The notes beneath the pieces are model-generated. The model saw nothing but the letters and a program-made list of their open reading frames with translations. It did not search any database and was not told the DNA's origin. Below are positions 54,721 to 62,395 of a stretch of DNA of 64,000 bases, in pieces. Location: assembly GCA_016711215.1 (NCBI GenBank), contig JADJTL010000001.1, positions 988,001 to 1,052,000 on the forward strand, in the 5' to 3' direction. Origin of the DNA: Pseudomonadota bacterium. Its GTDB lineage: Bacteria; Myxococcota_A; Polyangia; GCA-2747355. The translations under genes were made by a program, and so were the position numbers. Numbering within the stretch: the first letter of the stretch is position 1; each line of letters opens with the position of its first letter.

Positions 54721-55917
54721 TCAGCTCTCGAGCGCGCTGATGCCAGGCAGGGTCTTGCCCTCGATCAGCTCGAGCGAGGCGCCGCCGCCAGTCGAGATGT
54801 GACTGATCTTCTCGGCGACCCCACTGCGATTGATAGCCGCCACGGAATCGCCACCACCGACCACGGTGAAGGCGCCCGAGGCCGCCACCGCGCTGGCCGC
54901 GGCCAAGGTGCCCGCGGCGAAGGGGGCCTTCTCGAAGACCCCCATCGGTCCGTTCCAGAACACCGTCTTCGCCAGGGCAATCGTCTGGGCGAAGCGCGCG
55001 CGCGTCTGCGGCCCGATATCGAGCGCCATCTGTCCCGCGGGCACCGCGTTGGCGGACGCGAGCTGACCGGCGCCGGCGTCCAGGGAGGGCGCCACCACCA
55101 CGTCGATCGGCAGCAGCAGCTCGACGCCGCGGGCGGCTGCCTGCTCGAGGATTCGGCGCGCAGTGTCGAGATGGTCATTCTCGACGAGGGATGCTCCCAC
55201 GTCGCCGCCCTGGGCCTTGAGGAAGGTGTTCGCCATCGCGCCGCCAACCAGCAGCGCGCTGACCTTCTTGAGGAGGTTCTCGATCACGGCGATCTTGTCC
55301 GCTACCTTCGCGCCGCCCAGCAGCGCGACGAAGGGCTGCTCGACCGCGCCGAGGAGGCGGCCGAGCATCTCGATCTCTTTCATCATCAAGAAGCCTGCGG
55401 CGCGCTCCTTGACCAGCCCGACCATGCCTACGGTCGAGGCATGCGCTCGGTGCGCCGTGCCAAAGGCATCGTTGAGATAGACGTCCGCGAGGGAGGCGAG
55501 CTCGCGCGCGAGACCCTCGTCGTTCTTGGTCTCGCCTGGATGAAAACGTAGGTTTTCCAGCAAGGCCACGCTGCCGGGTCGCAGCTCACTGACCAGCTTG
55601 CGCACGCCGTCGCCGACGATGTCTTCGGCCGCGATGACCTCGCCACTGTGGCCCGCCTGATCGAGCAGGCGGGCCAACTCGGCGCCGACCGGTTCCATCC
55701 GTAGCTTCGGCACCACCTGGCCCTTGGGGCGGCCAAGGTGCGATCCGAGCACGAGCTTGCCACCCGCCCTGAGGACGTGCAGCAGCGTCGGCAGCGCGGA
55801 TCTGATGCGCGTGCTGTCGGTCACCTGCCCCTGATCATTCAGGGGCACGTTGAAGTCCACGCGGCAGAACACGCGCTTGCCGCTGAGCTCAAGCTGGTCG
55901 ACGCGGCGAATCGTCAT
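54721..55917 (-). CDS. pgk: Phosphoglycerate kinase
   Basis: Pgk transfers phosphate from 1,3-bisphosphoglycerate to ADP. Motifs: GKRVFCRVDFNVPLNDQG, LGSHLGRPKG, LLENLRFHPGE, AFGTAHRAHAST, LLGGAKVADKIAVIENLL, WNGPMGVFE and the nucleotide-binding VVGGGDSVAAI. Length 398 is usual. Its ATG overlaps the gap stop by one base (TAATG). Confidence 0.97.
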   Translation of the reverse strand: MTIRRVDQLELSGKRVFCRVDFNVPLNDQGQVTDSTRIRSALPTLLHVLRAGGKLVLGSHLGRPKGQVVPKLRMEPVGAELARLLDQAGHSGEVIAAEDIVGDGVRKLVSELRPGSVALLENLRFHPGETKNDEGLARELASLADVYLNDAFGTAHRAHASTVGMVGLVKERAAGFLMMKEIEMLGRLLGAVEQPFVALLGGAKVADKIAVIENLLKKVSALLVGGAMANTFLKAQGGDVGASLVENDHLDTARRILEQAAARGVELLLPIDVVVAPSLDAGAGQLASANAVPAGQMALDIGPQTRARFAQTIALAKTVFWNGPMGVFEKAPFAAGTLAAASAVAASGAFTVVGGGDSVAAINRSGVAEKISHISTGGGASLELIEGKTLPGISALES

Positions 55918-56930
55918 TAGAGCTTACCCGCCACGAGCTGGCAGAGCTCCCAGAGGCGCGCGGCGTAGCCGATCTCGTTGTCGTACCAGGCCAGCACCTT
56001 GGCGGTCGTGCCAGCGGAGACCATCGTCGAGGGCAGATCCACCGACGACGAGAAGTGCGAGCCCGTGTAGTCGATCGACACCAGCGGCTCGTCGACAGCC
56101 GCGAGGATGCCCTTGAGGCTGCCGGCTGCGGCCGTGCGCAGCGCCGCGTTGATTTCCTCCTTCGTCGTCGCCTTGGCCAGGTTGACCGTCAGGTCGACGA
56201 GCGAGACATCGGGGGTGGGGACGCGGACGGCAATACCGTCGAGCTTGCCCGCCAACTCGGGGAGGACGAGGCCGATCGCCTTGGCGGCGCCGGTGGTCGT
56301 CGGGATCATCGAAAGCGCGCTGGCGCGGGCCCGACGCAGGTCGCTATGGGGGGCGTCGAGCACGACCTGGTCACCCGTGTAGGCGTGAATCGTCATCATC
56401 AGGCCGTTGACGATGCCGAAGGACTCGTTCAACACCTTGGCCACCGGCGCCAGGCAGTTGGTGGTGCAGGACGCGTTGCTGATCACGTGGTGCTTGCTGG
56501 CATCGTAGATCTCGGTGTTGATGCCGATGCACATCGTCGCGTCGACGGCGCCCTTGGCCGGCGCGCTGATGATCACCTTCTTGGCGCCGGCTGCGAGGTG
56601 GAGCGCTGCGGCGTCACGCTTGACGAAGCGGCCGGTGCACTCGAGCACCACGTCGATCTCCAGCTCCTTCCAGGGGAGCTTCGCGGGATCCCGCTCGGCC
56701 AGGCTGCGCACCTTGTTGCCGTTGATCAGCAGGTAGCCATCCTCGGCCGTGACGCTGCCGGGAAAGGCGCGATGGACCGAGTCGTACTTCAGCAGGTGCG
56801 CCAGCGTGGCGTCGTCGGTCAGATCGTTGACGGCGACGAGCTGGATGTCTGCGTCCTTCTTCTGCTCGGCGATGCGGGTGACGCAGCGACCGATGCGACC
56901 GAAGCCATTGATTGCGACGCGAACTGCCAT
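55917..56930 (-). CDS. gap: Type I glyceraldehyde-3-phosphate dehydrogenase
   Basis: Gap oxidises glyceraldehyde 3-phosphate with NAD(P)+. NAD-binding INGFGRIGRCVTRI, the catalytic Cys in SNASCTTNCLAP, HAYTGDQ, LSMIPTTTGAAKAIG and WYDNEIGYA are present; length 337 is standard. As first gene of the glycolytic run it should carry the operon promoter in the upstream spacer. Confidence 0.97.
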   Translation of the reverse strand: MAVRVAINGFGRIGRCVTRIAEQKKDADIQLVAVNDLTDDATLAHLLKYDSVHRAFPGSVTAEDGYLLINGNKVRSLAERDPAKLPWKELEIDVVLECTGRFVKRDAAALHLAAGAKKVIISAPAKGAVDATMCIGINTEIYDASKHHVISNASCTTNCLAPVAKVLNESFGIVNGLMMTIHAYTGDQVVLDAPHSDLRRARASALSMIPTTTGAAKAIGLVLPELAGKLDGIAVRVPTPDVSLVDLTVNLAKATTKEEINAALRTAAAGSLKGILAAVDEPLVSIDYTGSHFSSSVDLPSTMVSAGTTAKVLAWYDNEIGYAARLWELCQLVAGKL

Positions 56931-57012
56931 GGGAAGGACTCCTTTTTATGATGGGCGCGTTGCCGCGCCTCAAAGAACGATGACTCCACGAGCGATGGCC
57001 CCTGCGAGGGAA

Positions 57013-57057
57013 TGCCCTGTGAGCGATTGCCCTGTGAGCGATTGCCCTCTGAGCGAT
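57013..57057 (+). repeat. 15-bp tandem repeat upstream of gap (3 copies plus a partial)
   Basis: TGCCCTGTGAGCGAT occurs at 57013 and 57028, with one mismatch at 57043; a further TGCCCTG follows at 57058. It sits about 85-130 bases before the gap start. Confidence 0.9.
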
Positions 57058-57260
57058 TGCCCTGCGGGGTGCCCTACCGGCCAATTGCTTGATCGAAGGG
57101 GCGACGAACGGTGCGGAACTTACCCACCCGCCAGCCGCTTTGCAACTGGGAAGTTTGCCGCGCTGCAACTGCGAAGTGATCGAGCTCGGATCGATCGCAG
57201 GGGCCTGGTGGCGGGCCTCGGCGCGCTGCCTCGGGGCGGAGCGGGAGCGGGCGTCAAGGT

Positions 57261-57293
57261 CGGAGGGGGGCGGAAGGATTCGGCCCCCCTCCG
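57261..57293 (-). terminator. Perfect 11-bp GC hairpin downstream of the small 66-residue gene
   Basis: CGGAGGGGGGC (57261-57271) pairs perfectly with GCCCCCCTCCG (57283-57293) around an 11-base loop. On the minus strand it lies 14 bases after the stop of the small gene, an expected terminator position, but no T-run follows. Confidence 0.45.
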
Positions 57294-57307
57294 CAGCTGG
57301 CGGCGGC

Positions 57308-57508
57308 CTAGCTCGCGGCTGGGCGCGGCTCGTTCTGGTCGCGGAGATCGGTGGTCACGAGTCCGATCAGTTCGGAGCTAATGGAGACGATGTCGCGGCT
57401 GTCGAAGCCGTTCTGCTTGAGCTCGCGAAAGATTGATCGCGCGAGGATCTGCAGCGACTTGGCATTGTGCTGCTTGGTCTGCGCTGAAGTCACGATGATC
57501 TCGCCCAT
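57308..57508 (-). CDS. Small conserved-looking cytoplasmic protein (66 aa)
   Basis: From ATG 57508 the product has no signal peptide; it is a compact, largely helical protein (AKSLQILARSIFRELKQNGF, RDIVSISSELIGLVTTDL) with a short polar tail. A good AGAGGGAAG lies upstream of this ATG. The open frame continues far upstream, but that part is Arg/Pro-rich and crosses a region with direct repeats, so the short form is preferred. Composition is less GC-biased than its neighbours. I do not recognise the family. Confidence 0.55.
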   Translation of the reverse strand: MGEIIVTSAQTKQHNAKSLQILARSIFRELKQNGFDSRDIVSISSELIGLVTTDLRDQNEPRPAAS

Positions 57509-57836
57509 GGATGTATCACTTCCCTCTGCGGCAGCTTGAGGCGCGGCTTGGACGGTGGCGTCCGGGGCACGCTGGTCGCGGACTTGGCGACCAATGGAAG
57601 CCTCTGTTGTGAATCGCAGCGTTTTTAAGCACACTTCGTGCCATCCGATGATTCGCGTGATTGCAAGGGTTTGCGATGGTCGTCGCGCTGGGAGGTGTAT
57701 AACCCTCAACGCACGTGTCGGCCTAAGTCCCATCAAGTGCGAAGGGCGCTGCGCAGCTCTGGGCCTGGGGAGATCTCGCGCCAGGCTCGCGCTTGGCTCG
57801 CGCCAGGCTCGCACCAGGCCCGCGTGAGGTGCCGCG
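57509..57836 (-). other. Intergenic region upstream of the 66-residue gene
   Basis: About 328 bases. The part next to the gene (57600-57720) is AT richer than the surroundings and is the likely promoter region. The distal part (57776-57826) contains quasi-repeats of the CTCGCGCCAGG type, four or five times with variations. Confidence 0.5.
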
Positions 57837-58187
57837 CTAGGTGCGTGGGATCAGTCGATTGAGGAAGTCCTGCAGCAACCGGGCGTGGGCCGGCTGGATC
57901 GGCGCGAAACGCACCCCGCCTTCGTAGCCACCGCGCTCCAGCGGCGCGATCCAGATCAGCTGGCCGTGGACCTCGAGCGCGCCCACGGTGGCGTCCTCGA
58001 TGCCGTCCTCGACGAGGAACATGCTGATCGCGATCAGGGTCTGCGCCTCGACGGGTCGGTCGAGCTCGAGTCCAACGCCGCCCATGCTGAGGTTCTTGGC
58101 CCAGGCGCCGAAGGTCTCCTGGCCGGTGTTGACCTCGGCCGCGAGCCGTGTCGGGAAGCGTTGATGTTCACGCTGCTGCTCGGTCAT
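57837..58187 (-). CDS. PilZ domain protein (probable c-di-GMP receptor)
   Basis: The 116-residue protein is a single PilZ domain. The two c-di-GMP-binding motifs are present: RxxxR as R10-FPT-R14 and (D/N)xSxxG as N32-LSMG-G37. AGAGGAGAGG precedes ATG 58187; the longer open frame upstream is Arg-rich and unlikely to be translated. It lies in a minus-strand run with a periplasmic protein and an MshEN/HD-GYP-like protein, which suggests a c-di-GMP-related locus. The target is unknown. Confidence 0.85.
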   Translation of the reverse strand: MTEQQREHQRFPTRLAAEVNTGQETFGAWAKNLSMGGVGLELDRPVEAQTLIAISMFLVEDGIEDATVGALEVHGQLIWIAPLERGGYEGGVRFAPIQPAHARLLQDFLNRLIPRT

Positions 58188-58263
58188 CGCGCGGCCTCTC
58201 CTCTGGCTGATGCCCGCGCCTCGCGCCCGCCGGTGTTGCCAGCGATGCGCGACGCTACGGCCA

Positions 58264-58947
58264 TTATCTCCGGTTCCCGGCGGAGGGGAACAACTGATCA
58301 CCGCAGAGCGCCGCCAGCAGCGCGCCGGCGCGGTTGAAGCGGGCGACCGCCCGCGCTTCGCCTTCGGGGTCGCCTGTCGCTGCGCGCAGCGTCGCGCGCA
58401 GTCGCCTGCGCTCCGCATAGAGCTCCACCACGCGGGCGGCCAGCGTGCGTCGTGCTGACTCGAGCTCCGCCAGCGCGCGCTGCACCTGCAGCTCTCGCTC
58501 GGCGAAGCAGATCGCGCCGAGCTCCCAGCTCAACGCCAGATCGACGCGCCAACCGACGCGCGCGCTGGCGTCGAAGCGGTCGGGAACCTCGCTGCGTAGA
58601 TCGACATATTGGGCCAAGCCGCGCGCGTGCTGCAGGCGCGCCGTCAGGCGCGGCAGGGTCGCGGCCCAGCGGGCGCGCTGGCGCCACGAGAGCGTTGCCG
58701 CGGGGGGAAGATCGGCGCGCCCGAGGGCGGCCGCGATCGCTCGGGGCAGGGGAGGATCGTCGGCTGTCGTCAGCACCTCGGCGGCGCTTTCGCCCCAGTC
58801 TTGCGCGGGCGACGCGGAGGCCGCGACCACGACCGTCAGCGCGACCCCAAGGGCGAGCTGACGCCGCAGCGGCGGCAGCCGGGACCGGTTGCCCTCTGGA
58901 CTCTGCGGATCACGTCTCCACGGTGTCGGCTGCATGCCCGCCGGCAA
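58264..58947 (-). CDS. Periplasmic or exported helical protein, function unknown
   Basis: A signal peptide is likely (LALGVALTVVVAASASPAQ, cleavage near residue 49). The mature part contains SWRQRARWAATLPRLTARLQ and a long Arg/Glu/Ala-rich helix (RELQVQRALAELESARRTLA) reminiscent of coiled-coil segments of outer-membrane efflux proteins, but too short to be one. Length 227; ATG 58935 is an alternative start. It sits between the MshEN/HD-GYP-like gene and the PilZ gene. Confidence 0.55.
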   Translation of the reverse strand: MPAGMQPTPWRRDPQSPEGNRSRLPPLRRQLALGVALTVVVAASASPAQDWGESAAEVLTTADDPPLPRAIAAALGRADLPPAATLSWRQRARWAATLPRLTARLQHARGLAQYVDLRSEVPDRFDASARVGWRVDLALSWELGAICFAERELQVQRALAELESARRTLAARVVELYAERRRLRATLRAATGDPEGEARAVARFNRAGALLAALCGDQLFPSAGNRR

Positions 58948-59085
58948 AGCATGGGGCGTGCCGAGATCCGGAGGGCGCGGCGCCGCTCTGCTTTCGCGCT
59001 CTTCGCCGAGAACACCCGGCCGCGATCCGGGCTACCGGCGCCGGCCGATCCGGTGGGACGGCGGAGCGCGGGGCAGGGAGAGCCT

Positions 59086-61038
59086 TCAGCCGCCGCGCTC
59101 GCGCCGCGCGGCCGCCGCGGCGATGATTTGCCGCGCCCGCGCCACGAACCCGTGGAAGGCCAGGGGCTTGTTGGCGAAGTCTGCCGCGCCCCCCTGAATC
59201 GCACGCTGGCGCAGGAGGGGGTCGCTGCTGTGCGAGACGATCATCATCGGTATCGACCCCACCCCGGGCTCGCCGCGCAAGCGCTGCAAGAACTCGATGC
59301 CGTCCACCGGATCGACCTCGGCCTCGCAGATGATCAGGTCGAAGGGGTGGGTCAGCACCTCGCGGGCCGCCTGCGCTGTGTTGGTCGTGAGCGCCACGGC
59401 CAGCCCCGCGGCGACCAGGCGACTCTGCAGCACGCGGCCGCCTTCGGCGTCGGGATCGACCACCAGCACCGAGCATCGAAGCCCGGCCGCCGTGGCCACC
59501 GAGGCCTCCTCGTCCAGCGTTTGCTCGAGCACGTCGAGCGCGCGCGCGGCGAGGGCCCCCCGCGCCGCCGCTGCCCGCAGGCGAGTCCGGGCGGCCGCGG
59601 CGTTCGGGGCGCAGCCTTCGCTCGTCTCTGGATTGCCGAGCACGTCGAGGTAGCAGTCCGCCGCCGCGAGCAGGGTCGCCGCCAGCGGAAGCTGCTCACC
59701 ACGAAGGGTGCCCGGCACGCCGCGTCCATCGGGCCGCTCGTAGAGCGCGCCGAGGATCAGCAGCACATCGCGCGGCAACTTGCTGCGCCCGAGCAGATGC
59801 AGCGGATAGGTGTGGACCCGCTGAGCGGTGCGGCGCGCCTCGACCGAGGACTCGAGCAGGAGCGCTGTCAGATGCGGCGTGGCGGGTTTGCCGAGCTCAT
59901 GCAAGAGGGCGGCGAGGTAGAGTTCCCAGGCGCGCCGCGGGCCGAGGCCGGCGGTCACCGCGAGGGCGCGCGCGAGCTGGGCGACGCGCAGCGAATGACC
60001 CTGGCGCCACCCTCGCTCGAGCTCCAGCAGCCCGACGAGCGCCGCCGCTGTTTCAGCCCACGCATCGCGTTCCGCGCCGCGATCCGCGCCGCTGGTCACG
60101 GCGATGCGTGCCAGCGCCACGGGGGGCGCGCCCGTGCTGGGTGGCGCCGAGGCGACTGAGGCGACAGGGGGGGCGACCGCGGCGGGCGCCGCCTCTGCTA
60201 CCGCCGGGCGCGCGGCGTCGGCGCCGGCCAAGCCCTCGGTTGGCGAGGCGATCGCGATCGGCTCCGAAGCGCCGGAATCCGGCGCTTCAGCCGCCGCCGG
60301 CGGTGGGGCTGGCGGCGCGGCTGGCTGGGCCGTGGCTGCAGTGGTGGGGGCGGCGGGCCGCGGTGCGGAGGCGACCGTGAAAGCGTCCTCGGTGAGGTCG
60401 ATCTCCGGGCCGAGCGGCGGTGGGGCCTGATCCGCCGCGCCGCTGATCGGAGCGTCGACGGTGGCGAGCTCGAGGTCTGAGTCGTCGTCGCCGCGCTCGC
60501 CGCTGGAGCCGAAGTCGATCGCCCGCTGGTCATAGATGTCGAGCAGATGTGTGTAGCTGCGCCCCACCGCGCTCGCGACGCGGGCGAAGGCATCTGCATC
60601 ACCGGCGTACCACTTCTTGCGCGCGGCCTCGACCGCATGCGCGAGCGCGACGTAGGCGACGATGCAGGTCGCACCGGTGGCCTGCTGGAGGGCGGGGACG
60701 AGGCGCGGATCGGAGGGGTCGCCCGCGATCACGCTCAGCAGGCTGCGCTCGGCGTCGTGGCGAATCGGGACGAACGCGAGCTGCTCGCAGAGGGTCGCGG
60801 GGACCATCGCCAAGAGCGCGGCCGGCACCTGCGCCTGGCTCAGCTTCTCGGTGGTGACGTACTGGGTCTGGAAATGGAGCCCGAGGAAGCGCAGCAGATC
60901 GTCCTCGACGATCGCGCCGCTCTGCAGCAATGCGAGGCCGAAATCCTCGGCGCCCGCGGCCTGCGCGGCGAGCACCTGCGGCTCGGCGACGAGGCCCCGC
61001 CGCTGCAGCTCTAGGGCGAGCCAGCCTGCATCGATCAT
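59086..61038 (-). CDS. MshEN / degenerate HD-GYP / receiver three-domain protein
   Basis: Residues 1-150 resemble the GspE N-terminal (MshEN) domain, known in other proteins to bind c-di-GMP (FGLALLQSGAIVEDDLLRFL). An Ala/Pro linker follows (about 190-320). Residues 345-490 look like an HD-GYP domain: HSLRVAQLARALA and GRGVPGTLRGEQLPLAATLL, but the HD pair reads H380-E381, HHE is LYE and GYP is GVP, so hydrolase activity is doubtful. Residues 523-645 are a receiver domain (SVLVVDPD, MMIVSHS, ANKPL) in which the phosphoacceptor Asp is Glu572. It starts 15 bases after the ribbon-helix-helix gene. Confidence 0.78.
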   Translation of the reverse strand: MIDAGWLALELQRRGLVAEPQVLAAQAAGAEDFGLALLQSGAIVEDDLLRFLGLHFQTQYVTTEKLSQAQVPAALLAMVPATLCEQLAFVPIRHDAERSLLSVIAGDPSDPRLVPALQQATGATCIVAYVALAHAVEAARKKWYAGDADAFARVASAVGRSYTHLLDIYDQRAIDFGSSGERGDDDSDLELATVDAPISGAADQAPPPLGPEIDLTEDAFTVASAPRPAAPTTAATAQPAAPPAPPPAAAEAPDSGASEPIAIASPTEGLAGADAARPAVAEAAPAAVAPPVASVASAPPSTGAPPVALARIAVTSGADRGAERDAWAETAAALVGLLELERGWRQGHSLRVAQLARALAVTAGLGPRRAWELYLAALLHELGKPATPHLTALLLESSVEARRTAQRVHTYPLHLLGRSKLPRDVLLILGALYERPDGRGVPGTLRGEQLPLAATLLAAADCYLDVLGNPETSEGCAPNAAAARTRLRAAAARGALAARALDVLEQTLDEEASVATAAGLRCSVLVVDPDAEGGRVLQSRLVAAGLAVALTTNTAQAAREVLTHPFDLIICEAEVDPVDGIEFLQRLRGEPGVGSIPMMIVSHSSDPLLRQRAIQGGAADFANKPLAFHGFVARARQIIAAAAARRERGG

Positions 61039-61053
61039 CGGTCAGCCGTCCGA

Positions 61054-61257
61054 TCAGGCCATCTCTTCTTTGTCGTCTTCGGCGCCCGGGAACTCGTTGA
61101 CCGAGGGGTATTTCTGGATCTCGCGGCGGGCGATCTTCAAGGCCTTCTGCACGATCCAGGACAGCGATCGATCCTGGCGCGCCGCCTCATCCTGGATCTC
61201 TTTCAGCATGTCCTCTGGAAAATAAAGACTTTGTTTCCGTTTATCCGAACCGGCCAT
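61054..61257 (-). CDS. Small ribbon-helix-helix type protein
   Basis: From ATG 61257 (AAGGGGG upstream) the 67-residue product begins MAGSDKRKQSLYFPEDMLKE and continues IQDEAARQDRSLSWIVQKAL, the strand-helix-helix pattern of MetJ/Arc-type DNA-binding proteins. A short acidic tail follows. Similar small proteins are, to my memory, frequent in Myxococcota. It is co-directional with the MshEN/HD-GYP-like gene and could regulate it. The gene and its upstream region are less GC rich than the neighbours. Confidence 0.75.
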   Translation of the reverse strand: MAGSDKRKQSLYFPEDMLKEIQDEAARQDRSLSWIVQKALKIARREIQKYPSVNEFPGAEDDKEEMA

Positions 61258-61339
61258 GGTGTCGCATCCCCCTTCCGCGCGGACTGTGCTTATGGTGTTG
61301 GGGCTACCGCTAGCCTGCGGCACGCCGAATGACTGCTGG

Positions 61340-61401
61340 GTCGCTTGGAATCCACTAGGTCGCTTTTTCCCAGGTCACGTGAGCTTTTTGCGTCGCTTGG
61401 A
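61340..61401. promoter_or_regulatory. Direct repeats upstream of the ribbon-helix-helix gene
   Basis: GTCGCTTGGA occurs at 61340-61349 and 61392-61401, with a shorter GTCGCTTT at 61359-61366; a CACGTG palindrome lies between them near 61376. They lie 80-145 bases upstream of the ribbon-helix-helix start, within an AT-richer stretch also serving the divergent hydrolase gene. Binding by the encoded protein is a guess. Confidence 0.35.
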
Positions 61402-61547
61402 TTGTTTAATGATTCTAACGCGTCGGAGTCTAGACGGGGGGCGGGACGGGTGTCAAGGCTAGTGCTTCTCGGCCCCCGATTCGCCCTCGGCGTGGCCAGG
61501 CGTCGCGGCGCTTGCGGCCAGGGCTGGGGGCGGGCTATGTCAGGGCG

Positions 61548-62375
61548 ATGAACCCGGAAATGAAGCCCGCAGCCCCGACCCGAAGGCGCGTCGTCACGCT
61601 CAATCTCTGGCAGGAGCAGGGCCCCTGGGAGCGCCGCTTGGCCCTCACGGCCGAGCGCCTCGCGGCCCTCAGGCCCGACGTCGTCTGCCTGCAGGAGGTG
61701 CGGCAGGTCCCCGGCCGCGTGCCGAATCAGGCCGAGACACTGGCGGCGGCGCTCGGCCTCGCGTGGACCTACGAGACCGCGCAGCCCTGGGGTGGGGGCG
61801 ACGAGGGTTTGGCGATTCTGGGCCGTGGGCGCCTCGTCCAGCGGCACTGCAGCGCCTTGCCCGGGCCCGCCGACCAGACGCGCCGCATCGTGCTCGGCGC
61901 GGCGCTCGAGTTCGCCGATGGCGCCGCCTGCTGGGTCTTCACCACGCATCTGGCCTATCGCCTCACCGATGGCGCCGTGCGCGAACGCCAGGTTCAGGCG
62001 GTCGATCGCTTCGTGCGCGACAGCAGCGAGGGTCCGGCGCTGCTCTGTGGTGACTTCAATGCGGTGCCCGAGTCGGACGAGATCCGCTACCTGACGGGGA
62101 TGACCAGCATCGACGGCGCGCGCACCTACTACCAGGATGCCTTCGCCCTTTGTCACCCCGGCGAGCGGGGCTGGACCTGGAGCTCCGATAACCCCTACAC
62201 GCCGCAGCTCTCGACGCTGCCGGCCGATCGCCGTCTCGACTACATCTTCGTCACGCCACGCCGCAAGGATGGCCGCGGGCGGATCCGTAGCTGCGAGCTC
62301 GCCTGCGACCAGGCCGATGCGACGGGGGTGCACTGCTCCGACCACCACGCCGTCGTGGCCGACGTCGATCTCTAG
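61548..62375 (+). CDS. Endonuclease/exonuclease/phosphatase (EEP) family hydrolase
   Basis: Core EEP motifs appear in order: VVTLNLWQ (metal-side Asn), DVVCLQEVR (metal-binding Glu), TTHLAY, LLCGDFNAVPES, RRLDYIF and CSDHHAVVADVDL. The 275-residue length covers only the catalytic domain and there is no signal peptide, so a cytoplasmic phosphodiesterase, nuclease or phosphatase is possible. ATG 61548 or 61560 are the likely starts. The substrate is not predictable. Confidence 0.85.
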   Translation: MNPEMKPAAPTRRRVVTLNLWQEQGPWERRLALTAERLAALRPDVVCLQEVRQVPGRVPNQAETLAAALGLAWTYETAQPWGGGDEGLAILGRGRLVQRHCSALPGPADQTRRIVLGAALEFADGAACWVFTTHLAYRLTDGAVRERQVQAVDRFVRDSSEGPALLCGDFNAVPESDEIRYLTGMTSIDGARTYYQDAFALCHPGERGWTWSSDNPYTPQLSTLPADRRLDYIFVTPRRKDGRGRIRSCELACDQADATGVHCSDHHAVVADVDL

Positions 62376-62395
62376 TCCCGTCCCGACGCGCCTGC

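Larger units (their letters stand above)
56931..57307 (-). other. Intergenic region upstream of gap
   Basis: About 377 bases without a gene. It holds the 15-bp repeat array at 57013-57057 and the perfect hairpin at 57261-57293. Between them (57100-57180) the sequence is less GC rich. A promoter for the gap operon is expected near 56940-57010 but I found no clear consensus. Confidence 0.55.
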
